DNA from: Microbulbifer pacificus
Lineage (GTDB): Bacteria; Pseudomonadota; Gammaproteobacteria; Pseudomonadales; Cellvibrionaceae
Assembly: GCF_002959965.1 (NCBI RefSeq)
Contig: NZ_PREV01000026.1
Location: 2,517,424-2,581,423 of the forward strand
Reading direction: 5' to 3'
DNA length: 64,000 nt
Shown here: positions 1 through 7,567 of the stretch, piece by piece
How positions within the stretch are numbered: the first letter of the stretch is position 1
Layout of the letters: each line of letters begins with the position of its first letter
Notes under the pieces: model-generated
Seen by the model: the letters and a program-made list of their open reading frames with translations, nothing else
Database searches by the model: none
What the model was told of the DNA's origin: nothing
Position numbers and translations under genes: made by a program

Positions 1-458
1 GCAAGGGCTGGTTCGTCGTCGCTGGAAAACAGCTCCGCCTCCAGCCGATCCAGATCCCGGCGTTTTACCACCAGCTCGCGGTAGTCGGGGTACCAGCGGC
101 TGCTGAAGGGTTCGGGACGATTGCTGACATCGAAGGTGATGCGCAGGCGATTGCCCTCGGCGTCCTCGAGGGTGGGTGTGTCGTTTTCCTCTGCCGGCAG
201 CGCGGGGCGTTGGCGCAGGATACCGACAATGGCGCGCCAGTCGCTGCTGTGTTGGGGGCTGAGGCGCAGGGGGGCTTCGAGGGTGGTGGCAGGTTTTTGC
301 GGCAGGTCGATGTAGCTGAGCTGCTGCCCGGGGCGGTACCAGTAGAGATCGAGCAAGTGGTCATCCGCCATGCGGGCGAGGTCGTCGCTGGTGAGGGGTT
401 CTTCCGACAGGGCGCTGAGGTGATCCACCGCCTGCTGGATGCTGAGCCAGCGCCGCAT
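1..458 (-). CDS. Hypothetical protein, C-terminus cut by the window edge
   Basis: An open minus-strand frame runs from an ATG at 458 off the left edge with no stop (about 152 codons visible). Translation begins MRRWLSIQQAVDHLSAL and continues as an ordinary soluble protein with acidic and aromatic patches (DLYWYRPGQQLSYIDL; RWYPDYRELVVKRRDL). The first 40 residues have the look of a small helix-turn-helix of the MerR/excisionase kind (WLSIQQAVDHL...SDDLARMA), but I recognise no family and this is only an impression. An in-frame stop lies shortly upstream of 458, so the start is well bounded. It lies 179 bp downstream of corA on the same strand. The overlapping open frames on both strands at 65-364 and 210-557 are rich in Ser/Pro/Gly in unnatural patterns and read as shadows. 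Confidence 0.6.
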   Translation of the reverse strand, partial: MRRWLSIQQAVDHLSALSEEPLTSDDLARMADDHLLDLYWYRPGQQLSYIDLPQKPATTLEAPLRLSPQHSSDWRAIVGILRQRPALPAEENDTPTLEDAEGNRLRITFDVSNRPEPFSSRWYPDYRELVVKRRDLDRLEAELFSSDDEPAL

Positions 459-637
459 ATGGAATGGCCTGTCGTTGTTGGAATTGCTGCCCGTCACGAT
501 GATCGCTCCGCTACCCTGCGACGTTTTTCACCCAGTAAGGTTAGCAGTTGGCGGTGAATTTGGTGGGGTGTTCGCCAGCAGGTCCCACAGACATATACCC
601 GTCATCGCGGCCTTCGCGTCGACGTTCAGTGACGCTC

Positions 638-1591
638 CTACAGCCAGCCTTTTTTCTTGAAGTAGAGATAAGGCGCCATACCCGCCATCAGCATCAACAA
701 CAGCGCCCAGGGGTAGCCCAGTAGCCACTGCAGTTCCGGCATGTGTTCGAAGTTCATACCGTAGATACTGGCGACCATGGTGGGAGGCAGGAACACCACC
801 GCGGCAATGGAGAAGATCTTGATGATCTTGTTTTGCTCGATATTGATGAAGCCCTGTGTGGAGTCCATCAGGAAGTTGATTTTTTCGAACAGGAAGGTGG
901 TGTGGGACATCAGGGTGTCGATGTCGCGCAGTATACCCCAACAGCTCTCGCGCAGTTCCGGGTCGTCTTTCAGGTGGCGCTGCAGGAAGGCAATGGAGCG
1001 CTGGGTATCCATCAGGCACAGGCGGATTTTACCGTTGGAATCCTCGAGCTTGGCCAGGTGGTCGATGGCGTCTTCGAGATCCGCCTCTTCCTCTTCCAGT
1101 ACCAGATGGCTGACTTCCCCCAGTTTCAGGTAGTTATCCTCCAGTGCATCGGCGAGGTTTTCCACTTTCTGTTCAAACAGCAGGATCAAAAGCTCCTGAG
1201 CGTTGTGGGCTTCCACCTGGTTGCGGCGCGCGCGCATACGCAGCAGGCGGAAATCCGCCAGCTCGCTCTCGCGCACCGTGATCAGGCGCTGGGGCTGCAG
1301 GATGAAGGCGACGGTGGCGGTGTCGTGGCGGCCTTCGCTCTGGGTGAGGTACAGGGAGTGCACGTGGATGCCGGCGGTATCCACGAAATAGCGCGCCGAA
1401 GACTCAATTTCATCCACATCCTCGGATTCCGGCAGCTCGGTGCGCAGCAGCTGTTCCAGCAGATCGCGCTCGTCGTCTTCCGGATCCTGCAGATCGATCC
1501 AGGCGGCTTCAGACAGCGGCTGGCTGTGGTAGTCGCTGCCCGCATAGGTCTCTTTGATCTTGCCCCGCCGGGTTTCAAACAGTCTCAGCAT
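638..1591 (-). CDS. corA: Magnesium/cobalt transporter CorA
   Basis: CorA is the pentameric inner-membrane channel for Mg2+ (also Co2+ and Ni2+) uptake. The 317-residue length is that of E. coli CorA and the sequence follows it throughout: ESSARYF and RLITVRE in the cytoplasmic funnel, a long acidic helix (EEEEADLEDAIDHLAKLED), then NFLMDSTQGFINIEQNKI leading into the pore helix. The signature YGMN is at residues 277-280 between two transmembrane helices (about 258-276 and 291-310), followed by the periplasmic loop MPEL and the basic tail KKKGWL. The gene stands alone on the minus strand. Regulation is not visible. The family call is firm; ion preference is inferred from homology. Confidence 0.95.
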   Translation of the reverse strand: MLRLFETRRGKIKETYAGSDYHSQPLSEAAWIDLQDPEDDERDLLEQLLRTELPESEDVDEIESSARYFVDTAGIHVHSLYLTQSEGRHDTATVAFILQPQRLITVRESELADFRLLRMRARRNQVEAHNAQELLILLFEQKVENLADALEDNYLKLGEVSHLVLEEEEADLEDAIDHLAKLEDSNGKIRLCLMDTQRSIAFLQRHLKDDPELRESCWGILRDIDTLMSHTTFLFEKINFLMDSTQGFINIEQNKIIKIFSIAAVVFLPPTMVASIYGMNFEHMPELQWLLGYPWALLLMLMAGMAPYLYFKKKGWL

Positions 1592-1765
1592 TACCGCTTC
1601 CTTGGTCGTCAGATTTATGCCCGGTTATGCTCCGGGGAGCCTGTGCGGCATGGTGTCAGGCCATTGGCAACAAATCAATTGCCGCCACCCGCGGCGATAG
1701 GCAGGTGGCGGTTATGGCGCGGTCGTGGGACTGCACACGCAAGCCGGTACAACGGGTGAATATCG

Positions 1766-2203
1766 TCACAGCCACATGGGCAGTTGCGCGCGGATTTCCT
1801 CGCTGTTGCAGGTGGTGAGATTCTTGCGCGACTCGCCGGCGATGGTAGCCAGGCAAGGTGTGCTCATGGACAGGCGCAAACTGCCCGCCATGGAAGGTTC
1901 GGCGACGATGTAGAGGCGGTCAAATCGCCCCTCCTGGCGACCGCGTTCGAGGGCGTGGGCGATGTCCCGGGCAAACTTGCGTGCGCCTTCTTTGCGCAGA
2001 TCCGTGGGTTTCGCCATGGCATGGCGACCCTGGCCATTGCTGTCAAAGGCGCGCCCGGGGGCATCGGTGATCAAGTCGCGCCCTTTCATGCGCCCCTCCG
2101 GGTAAACCAGAGATTCTATTTCATGGAGAGAGCCCGCACGTTTTTCCGCTTCGAATACGCGGGCGTGAGTATGGTTGGCTACCAGAACCCAGGCTTTTGA
2201 CAT
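1766..2203 (-). CDS. Host attachment protein family (Host_attach)
   Basis: A 145-residue soluble protein starting MSKAWVLVANHTHARVFEAE at the ATG at 2203. The layout matches the Host_attach family, named for an Agrobacterium attachment gene: a first strand ending in an AxxxxARVFE motif, a central DLITDAPGRAFDS segment, and a later RLYIVAEPSMAGSLR strand. Proteins of this family are widespread and mostly uncharacterised; the fold resembles a release-factor-like or ribonuclease H-like domain, and a real role in attachment is not established here. The frame is open for another 64 codons upstream but those residues are not protein-like, and family members begin at this Met. It is transcribed away from the phosphate-type cluster to its right. 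Confidence 0.8.
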   Translation of the reverse strand: MSKAWVLVANHTHARVFEAEKRAGSLHEIESLVYPEGRMKGRDLITDAPGRAFDSNGQGRHAMAKPTDLRKEGARKFARDIAHALERGRQEGRFDRLYIVAEPSMAGSLRLSMSTPCLATIAGESRKNLTTCNSEEIRAQLPMWL

Positions 2204-2573
2204 GGCCGTATACCTCTGTTTATTGCTGAGTCTTACCGCCCAATGGTAGGCCGGCAGGGGAGGGCTTCCTAATCGAGAGCGGGGAACAGCGGCGGTAACA
2301 GAGGGGAGCGGGCCCGGCTGACGGGCTGCAGTGATCAGGCTGCAGCGATCAGGTTGTAGGGCAGCCCCGCAAAAAAAGTGCGTCCTTGCACTCATAACGC
2401 CAGCCGGCGGGCGTAAACACCGGCTTGCCCCGAAATTACAAGATGCGGATAAACCCCGGGGACAGTGCTTCCGTGCACTGCGTGCTTGAAGCGCGCGTCG
2501 GTTCCCGCCTGTGAACAGGTCCCTGCGCTACAGAACTCATTGGTTCCGGTGAATCATAAAGGATAATGCCTGC

Positions 2574-2594
2574 AAATGCGAATACTTATCATTA
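2574..2594 (+). promoter_or_regulatory. Candidate Fur box
   Basis: The 21 bases AAATGCGAATACTTATCATT + A match the common Fur-site pattern AAATGAGAATCATTATCATT + T at 17 of 21 positions by eye. It lies about 150 bp upstream of the PhnD-like gene and 370 bp from the divergent Host_attach gene. Which one it controls is not clear from the sequence. Confidence 0.55.
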
Positions 2595-2679
2595 ATGTTT
2601 TTTCCGGGGGGCAACACCGCGTCTTTCCCGTGGGCGGATTGCCCACGTCGCCGGCCTTGCGTTGCGGCGGGTCACAGGT

Positions 2680-2714
2680 TTGTCATGAAACGTACATAGA
2701 CTGGCGGGTATGAC
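2680..2714 (+). promoter_or_regulatory. Candidate Pho box with following -10 element
   Basis: TTGTCAT-GAAA-CGTACAT (2680-2697) has the 7-4-7 layout of a PhoB box (CTGTCAT repeated with a 4-bp spacer). The first half matches 6 of 7; the second matches 4 of 7 and resembles the weaker half-site CTTACAT that I recall from pstS. TATGAC at 2709-2714 follows after 11 bp, the usual place for the -10 hexamer in PhoB-dependent promoters, and the start codon is 30 bp further on. No good -35 is needed at such promoters. Inferred, not proven. Confidence 0.5.
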
Positions 2715-2744
2715 CAATAAACACCGCCAGATCGACATGGCCTG

Positions 2745-3593
2745 ATGAACCCGCTATTCCTGACAAGCCGCAAACTACATTTCACCGCACTGGGACTGTT
2801 GCTGGCGGTGGGAACGGTGTTGTGCCTGTGGAGTTCCGGGCAGCGTGTCGCCCTGCCGGAACTCGGTGACTACCACCTCTATCGGTGCGAGACCGGAGGG
2901 GAAAGTACCGCCCCGGTGTACCGGCTGCTACTGGTCTCATCGGTGCGCGCACGGGAAATTGCCGATCGCCTGTGTGCGGCACCCTCCGTGCAGCGAGGCT
3001 ACAGCGCCGTCCAGGTATCCTGGAAACCCCGGGCCTACCTCACCGCAGAGGAAATTCTGAGCGAAGAATACGACCTTATCTGGAGCCGCGCCCACAGCAT
3101 GGCGGGACTGGTGCCGGAATACGGTGACTATTACGAACCGCTGCTGCAGTACGACCACTACCGGGTCTACTGGTACAGCCGCGGAGGCTCGCCAAAACTG
3201 AGCGCCGACTACTTTCATGGCAAGCGTATCGGCCTGTTGAATGACAAACTTAGCCACACGCTTTATCTGCTGCCACTGGCCTCTCTGAAAGAAGCGGGGG
3301 TCAACTTCGGTGAAGAAAACCTGCGCTATTTCGACGACGCCGCCAGTCTCTATCAGGCTTTCGCCCGCGACGAACTGGATCTGGTGAGTGGCGGCGACTA
3401 TGTGCGCACCGACCTGGATATTCCCCTCAGCCGCACCCTGATTTCCGGTGACGTTACCGCGGCCACCCTGTTCGTACGCAAAAAACGCGTGGCGGGAATC
3501 GACTGCGCGCTGGCGGCGGCGTTTGACGGATTTGCCGATGCCTACCTGCAGGGGCGCCGTGTATTTGTGGGGGCTGAATACTGTGCACCGTGA
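2745..3593 (+). CDS. Membrane-anchored PhnD-like periplasmic binding protein
   Basis: A 282-residue protein with one N-terminal hydrophobic segment (about 13-31, LHFTALGLLLAVGTVLCLW) and a periplasmic body that reads as the PhnD/phosphate-phosphonate type of class II solute-binding fold: LLLVSSVRAREIADRL, YDLIWSRAHSM, LLQYDHYRVYW, DYFHGKRIGLLND, and DAASLYQAFARDELDLVSG. No ABC permease or ATPase is encoded nearby and no lipobox is seen, so it more likely serves as a sensor input than as a transport protein. It overlaps the next gene by 11 bp, which argues for coupled translation. A Pho-like box sits just upstream. The ligand cannot be read from the sequence; a phosphate-containing one is inferred from context. 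Confidence 0.7.
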   Translation: MNPLFLTSRKLHFTALGLLLAVGTVLCLWSSGQRVALPELGDYHLYRCETGGESTAPVYRLLLVSSVRAREIADRLCAAPSVQRGYSAVQVSWKPRAYLTAEEILSEEYDLIWSRAHSMAGLVPEYGDYYEPLLQYDHYRVYWYSRGGSPKLSADYFHGKRIGLLNDKLSHTLYLLPLASLKEAGVNFGEENLRYFDDAASLYQAFARDELDLVSGGDYVRTDLDIPLSRTLISGDVTAATLFVRKKRVAGIDCALAAAFDGFADAYLQGRRVFVGAEYCAP

Positions 3594-4665
3594 TGTGCTG
3601 GTCCGTAATCAGAGCGTCCGCCGTCTCGCACTGGGCTGGGGTTTGCTGAGTGTGTTGTTCTGTGTTGTCGCTGGCTGGCAGTCGCAGCGCAGCCTGTCAT
3701 TGGAGCTGTCGCAGCAACTCCAGCGGCAATTGCCGGAAAAGCTCGCACTGGCATTGCAGACGCGACTCAACGATGAGCAATTGCTGCAGTGGGTAGTGCA
3801 GCGCCTGGAGCGGGATCTGGACTCCTTCACGGCCGCTGGTAATCTGCCGCTGGTGCGGAACTGCTCCGTGCGGGTGACGCAATTGATGAACGACGGACGC
3901 GAGTCGGCTCCCGGGGAAGCTGCCGGGCCGATCGATGTCCACTGGCAGATCGGCAACGAACCGCGCACCACGTCCCTGTTGCTGGATTGTGGATACAACT
4001 GGCCAGCGCTCATTCTCAGCCAATCGCTGCTGGCGCTGTTGCTGGTGATTGCTGCGGCCTGTTTGCCGCGCCCGTTGTCAAAATGGCAGCGTAACCGCAT
4101 AGATGAGCTGACTGGATTGGGGCTGCCTGCCGCCCATGCACGCAGCCTTTCCACTCAACTCTCTGACGGGCAGATGCCGTGGTTTCAGCGTGCGCTGCAC
4201 GTCAATGGCGGGGATCTCGATGCAGCGCTCGCTGCCGCTCGCGCGGAGCACCGGCTCGCGTTCGATGCCACATCGCAGCAGGTGCATGTTCACGGTGTCG
4301 CGATCAAGCTGGCAAAAACGCCATTCTTTTATTACCTCTGGTACGCGCAACTGCGGCAGCAGGGGGAAGGCTGGCTGCTGAATCCGCCGGTAAACCGCCC
4401 CGAGCGGGAGGGGGCGGAATCTCTGATTGCCCTGATGGAAGCACACGGCGGCCACGCCAAATCCATCAATGACCTGCGGGAAAACGGCCTGCGTGCAAAA
4501 ACCCTGGATCAGAACCGCAACAAGATCCGCGATGAACTGGTTTCCGCACTCGGAGAAGAGCTCGCCGCGACCTACCTGTTTGAATCCGAACGAGACTTGA
4601 AGAGCGGCCGCTATCGCTATCGGCTCGCGCTTGGATCTGAATCCATAGAGATTGCAACGCCTTGA
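3583..4665 (+). CDS. Two-helix inner-membrane protein with cytoplasmic C-terminal domain, possible membrane-bound regulator
   Basis: The likely start is GTG at 3583, nine bases after GGGGG and overlapping the end of the previous gene; a second GTG lies at 3595. The 360-residue product has a transmembrane helix at about 15-32, a periplasmic region rich in Gln/Leu helix (33-139), a second helix at about 141-161, then about 200 cytoplasmic residues. The last 75 residues (INDLRENGLRAKTLDQNRNK, then IRDELVSALG and a hairpin ending RYRYRLAL) look like a winged-helix module: helix, recognition-type helix with basic residues, then a beta wing. I recognise no named family. With the overlapping PhnD-like gene it could form a sensor-regulator pair passing periplasmic ligand status to DNA. 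That role is inference; the topology is what the sequence shows. Confidence 0.65.
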   Translation: MHRDVLVRNQSVRRLALGWGLLSVLFCVVAGWQSQRSLSLELSQQLQRQLPEKLALALQTRLNDEQLLQWVVQRLERDLDSFTAAGNLPLVRNCSVRVTQLMNDGRESAPGEAAGPIDVHWQIGNEPRTTSLLLDCGYNWPALILSQSLLALLLVIAAACLPRPLSKWQRNRIDELTGLGLPAAHARSLSTQLSDGQMPWFQRALHVNGGDLDAALAAARAEHRLAFDATSQQVHVHGVAIKLAKTPFFYYLWYAQLRQQGEGWLLNPPVNRPEREGAESLIALMEAHGGHAKSINDLRENGLRAKTLDQNRNKIRDELVSALGEELAATYLFESERDLKSGRYRYRLALGSESIEIATP

Positions 4666-4982
4666 AATCTAATAGGCACATCTGAAAATCTACTGGCGTG
4701 CGCCTGATGGCGTCCGGCGGTACTCAGAATGCTCATGTATCCCCTACGCACTCCGCTTCTTGCGCTCCGGCGGACACCACCAGCCACCCGCTCGTTACGA
4801 TTTTACGAGCTGCCCTAATGTTTTTTGGTTTTCGGGATATCTCTTTTCCGCAATAAAGCCTCTTTTTAACCCGACTGTCACACGCGCTTTCGATCATCTG
4901 CGCCAAGCGGTCAGGAACGCACCTGACCAGATTCTGACTGGCTTAAGACCCAACCAATTCCAGCCGATAATTGGAGCAGACA
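4666..4982. other. Intergenic region ahead of the first TonB receptor
   Basis: A 317-bp non-coding gap. The first half is the 142-bp repeat described at 4674-4815. The second half is AT-richer and should hold the receptor promoter; I could not pick a convincing -35/-10 pair. CTGTCAC at 4874-4880 resembles one Pho half-site but has no partner half at the right distance. Confidence 0.5.
4674..4815 (+). repeat. 142-bp inverted-repeat element, copy A
   Basis: A 142-bp unit with imperfect terminal inverted repeats (AGGCACATCTGAAAATC at 4674-4690 and GATTTTACGAGCTGCCC at 4799-4815). Copy B at 33030-33171 has exactly the same length, the same orientation, and about 112 of 142 positions identical by eye; its ends are closer to perfect. 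No coding sequence is present. It looks like a small non-autonomous mobile or REP/MITE-like element. It lies directly after the stop codon of the preceding gene. Confidence 0.75.
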
Positions 4983-7529
4983 ATGATCGTATTCCCTCGC
5001 AACCGACTGTCCCTGTGGGTGGCACTCAGCGTAACCGGCGCGGCTCTTCCGGCCGTGGCCCAACAGGCGGTGGATGCCGCTGCCCTGGAAGAAGTCACCG
5101 TCATGGCATCGCCAATCCGCGACAGCCAGAAGGCCGCCATCGACGCCAAGCGCGATGCGGATAACACCGTCGACATCATCTCCGCCGATACGATCGGCCG
5201 CTTCCCGGACCAGAATCTGGCCGACTCTCTCGGTCGTGTGCCCGGCCTCGCTATCGAACGCGACCAGGGGCAGGCCCGCTACATCAACTTCCGCGGCGCA
5301 CCCTTCCGCTATACCTCGCTGGCGATCGACGGTCTGAGCATTCCGGGTGCCGAGAATGGCCGTGTACCGCGCTTCGACAGTTTCCCGTCCGTGGTTACCA
5401 GCCGGATCGACGCCAACAAGGCAATCATGCCGAATATGCCTGGGGAAGCGGTTTCCGGTTACATCAACATTGCCACCTTCGATCCGTTTGCCCAGCCCGG
5501 TTCTGTAACGTCACTGGACCTGGGAATGGGCAATCAGGAACTCGGCGATGGCGACATCCAGAAGTCGGCATTCCGCACGTCCTGGTCCGGGGAGAATTTC
5601 GGATTCTCCCTGTTCGCGTCCGAGAACAGCCGCGAGCAGATCACCGATAACCGCGAGTACGATATTGAACGCAATGAAAGCGACGAGCTGCTGGTGAATG
5701 AACTCGACTTCCGCAGCTACAAAGTCACTCGCGAAGACCGCGCCTATGGCGGTCGTTTCGAATTCCGCGGTGACGGCGCGTTGGAGCGTGTATTTGTCTC
5801 CACCCTTTACAACGAGTTCCAGGATTTCGAAGAGCGCAACCAGTATGTGTTCGACTTCGCCAGTGGTGCTGGCGATGTCGGGGCACCTCAGGCCGTGGGC
5901 GCGGTAGCTGAAAACCAGTTCGCGCGGGTAGGGCGCGCACTGGAATACGGTCTGTACGAAAACTCCACGTTCACCAACACCCTGGGTGCGGACTTCGCCC
6001 TGGGTGAGTGGCAGATCGAATCGCGGATCAACGTGACCGAAACCGAAAACAATATGTTCCTGCCGCTGCCCCGCAGTGAGGGCGGGTTCGTGATGGCGAG
6101 CTTCGATGTCAGCGATCTGCGCGACCCTGCGGTGACCGATCTGTTCGATCCGCGTACCCAGTCCGCAATCGATATCAACGAGGTCAACTACGCCGTGAAC
6201 CTGGGCATGCTGATCGGCACCGAGATGACCATTGATGCAACCAAGTTCAAGCTGGACGCAGAGCGCGAGCTGATGCTGTTTGGTCAGGACGCGGTGGTGA
6301 AAACCGGTTTCGAGATGGATTCCCGCGAAGCCGATGGTTTCGGCATGGTTTTGTCTTATGGACTGTTTCCGTCGGAAGTGAACATCGGCGACTACGCTAC
6401 CAGTGAAGCCTGGGATAGCCAGTTTGGCAATGGCATCGCCGGCGCCACCTATTACGACAACAAGGGCTTGCGCGCTGCCTGGGATGCTGCGGTGGAGGGC
6501 CTGACACTGACCCCGAACGCATCGCAGGCCATCCGCCTGGAAGAAGAGATCACCGCGGGTTACGCCATGGTGACCACCCACTACGACTGGGGCAACCTGG
6601 TGCTGGGGGGGCGTGTGGAAAACACCGATTATCTGAGCGAAGGCCCCACTGGTAATTTCGAAGACAGCTTCACCAATGTGTTGTCCAGCGCGCACCTGAA
6701 CGTGGATCTAGCAGAAGACGTGAAGCTGCGTATGTCTGTCTCCACCGGCGTAAGTCGCCCGACCTATGCCGAATGGCGCGGTGACGACATGATCGACTTT
6801 ATTCAGAGCAGCGTGACTGCCGGCAACCCTGAATTGAAAGCCGAGGAGTCTGTCGGTGCGGATCTCTCTCTCGAGTGGTACGCCGGCGACGCCAGTCTGC
6901 TGAGTGCCGGCCTGTTCACACGCAGCATTGACAATGTGATCTACGCACAGAGCGACGTTGTCTCGGGTGATTGCGATATGAACCCAGGCTCCTGCTACGA
7001 AGTACCGGGCGTGGACGTCGATTACTGGGTTTACACGCAGTATGTGAATGGCAGCAACGGCAAAATGAGCGGTGCCGAGTTCAACGCCATTGCCCAGGCC
7101 GCCGATTTCCTGCCAGCCCTGGAAGGCTTTGGTATCAGTGCGAATCTGACCCTGCTGGACAGCGAATTTGAAACAGTAAACAGAGAGCGTCACAGTCTTC
7201 CGGGTACTTCCGACACCATCCTCAACGCATCGGTGTTTTATGAGATGGAAGGTTTCTCCATCCGCCTGAATCACCAGTTCCGTGACGACTGGCTGTCTAC
7301 TACCGAGAACGTCGGTATGACCGATTACTGGGCGGAGCAGAAGCGCGTGGATCTGTCTGTGAGCTACGACCTGCCGATGAATGTATTCGGTGCGGACATC
7401 ACTCTCTACGCCAATGCCAACAATCTGACCGATGAGCAGGACGTGCGATATACCGGTGACGAAAGCACGCCGAACCAGGTGGAAAGCTACGGTCGCCGCT
7501 ACCTGGCCGGCTTCCGTGTGAACTTTTAA
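4983..7529 (+). CDS. TonB-dependent outer-membrane receptor, phosphate-locus type
   Basis: An 848-residue outer-membrane transporter. The ATG at 4983 is preferred over the upstream TTG at 4971 because GGAG sits seven bases before it. A signal peptide ends near residue 26 (LPAVA-Q), followed by a TonB-box-like EEVTVMA and a plug domain with the expected features: DTIGRFPDQNLADSLGRVPG, YINFRGAPFRYTSLAIDG, and a SGYINIATFDPF plug end. The rest is a 22-strand barrel ending in FRVNF with terminal Phe. It is followed after 38 bp by a phosphatase lipoprotein and preceded by the PhnD-like pair, so the substrate may be a phosphorylated organic compound such as phytate. The family does not fix the ligand, and a ferric or glycan ligand remains possible. 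Confidence 0.85.
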   Translation: MIVFPRNRLSLWVALSVTGAALPAVAQQAVDAAALEEVTVMASPIRDSQKAAIDAKRDADNTVDIISADTIGRFPDQNLADSLGRVPGLAIERDQGQARYINFRGAPFRYTSLAIDGLSIPGAENGRVPRFDSFPSVVTSRIDANKAIMPNMPGEAVSGYINIATFDPFAQPGSVTSLDLGMGNQELGDGDIQKSAFRTSWSGENFGFSLFASENSREQITDNREYDIERNESDELLVNELDFRSYKVTREDRAYGGRFEFRGDGALERVFVSTLYNEFQDFEERNQYVFDFASGAGDVGAPQAVGAVAENQFARVGRALEYGLYENSTFTNTLGADFALGEWQIESRINVTETENNMFLPLPRSEGGFVMASFDVSDLRDPAVTDLFDPRTQSAIDINEVNYAVNLGMLIGTEMTIDATKFKLDAERELMLFGQDAVVKTGFEMDSREADGFGMVLSYGLFPSEVNIGDYATSEAWDSQFGNGIAGATYYDNKGLRAAWDAAVEGLTLTPNASQAIRLEEEITAGYAMVTTHYDWGNLVLGGRVENTDYLSEGPTGNFEDSFTNVLSSAHLNVDLAEDVKLRMSVSTGVSRPTYAEWRGDDMIDFIQSSVTAGNPELKAEESVGADLSLEWYAGDASLLSAGLFTRSIDNVIYAQSDVVSGDCDMNPGSCYEVPGVDVDYWVYTQYVNGSNGKMSGAEFNAIAQAADFLPALEGFGISANLTLLDSEFETVNRERHSLPGTSDTILNASVFYEMEGFSIRLNHQFRDDWLSTTENVGMTDYWAEQKRVDLSVSYDLPMNVFGADITLYANANNLTDEQDVRYTGDESTPNQVESYGRRYLAGFRVNF

Positions 7530-7567
7530 GAAATTGAATTGAAAAGAAAAATATATTGAGGTGTCTT

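Larger units (their letters stand above)
2204..2744. other. Divergent intergenic region with Fur-like and Pho-like boxes
   Basis: A 541-bp non-coding stretch between the minus-strand Host_attach gene and the plus-strand PhnD-like gene. It carries the two candidate regulator sites listed separately (2574-2594 and 2680-2697) and no supported reading frame. The rest is GC-rich and I see no further structure. Confidence 0.6.

Noticed and set aside
743..1759. A 338-codon plus-strand open frame across corA
   Set aside because: It is antisense to a full-length CorA with all signatures; its translation is compositionally odd and matches no family.
3448..3582. Start of the two-helix membrane protein at 3448
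   Set aside because: That would need a 146-bp overlap with the PhnD-like gene, and the added residues are a frame-shifted shadow of it; GTG 3583 is better placed.
5511..6695. A 394-codon minus-strand open frame inside the first TonB receptor
   Set aside because: It is antisense to the barrel domain, with no protein-like features; the same holds for 17498-18964 in GH9, 19700-20875 in the third receptor and 22347-23948 in GH2.
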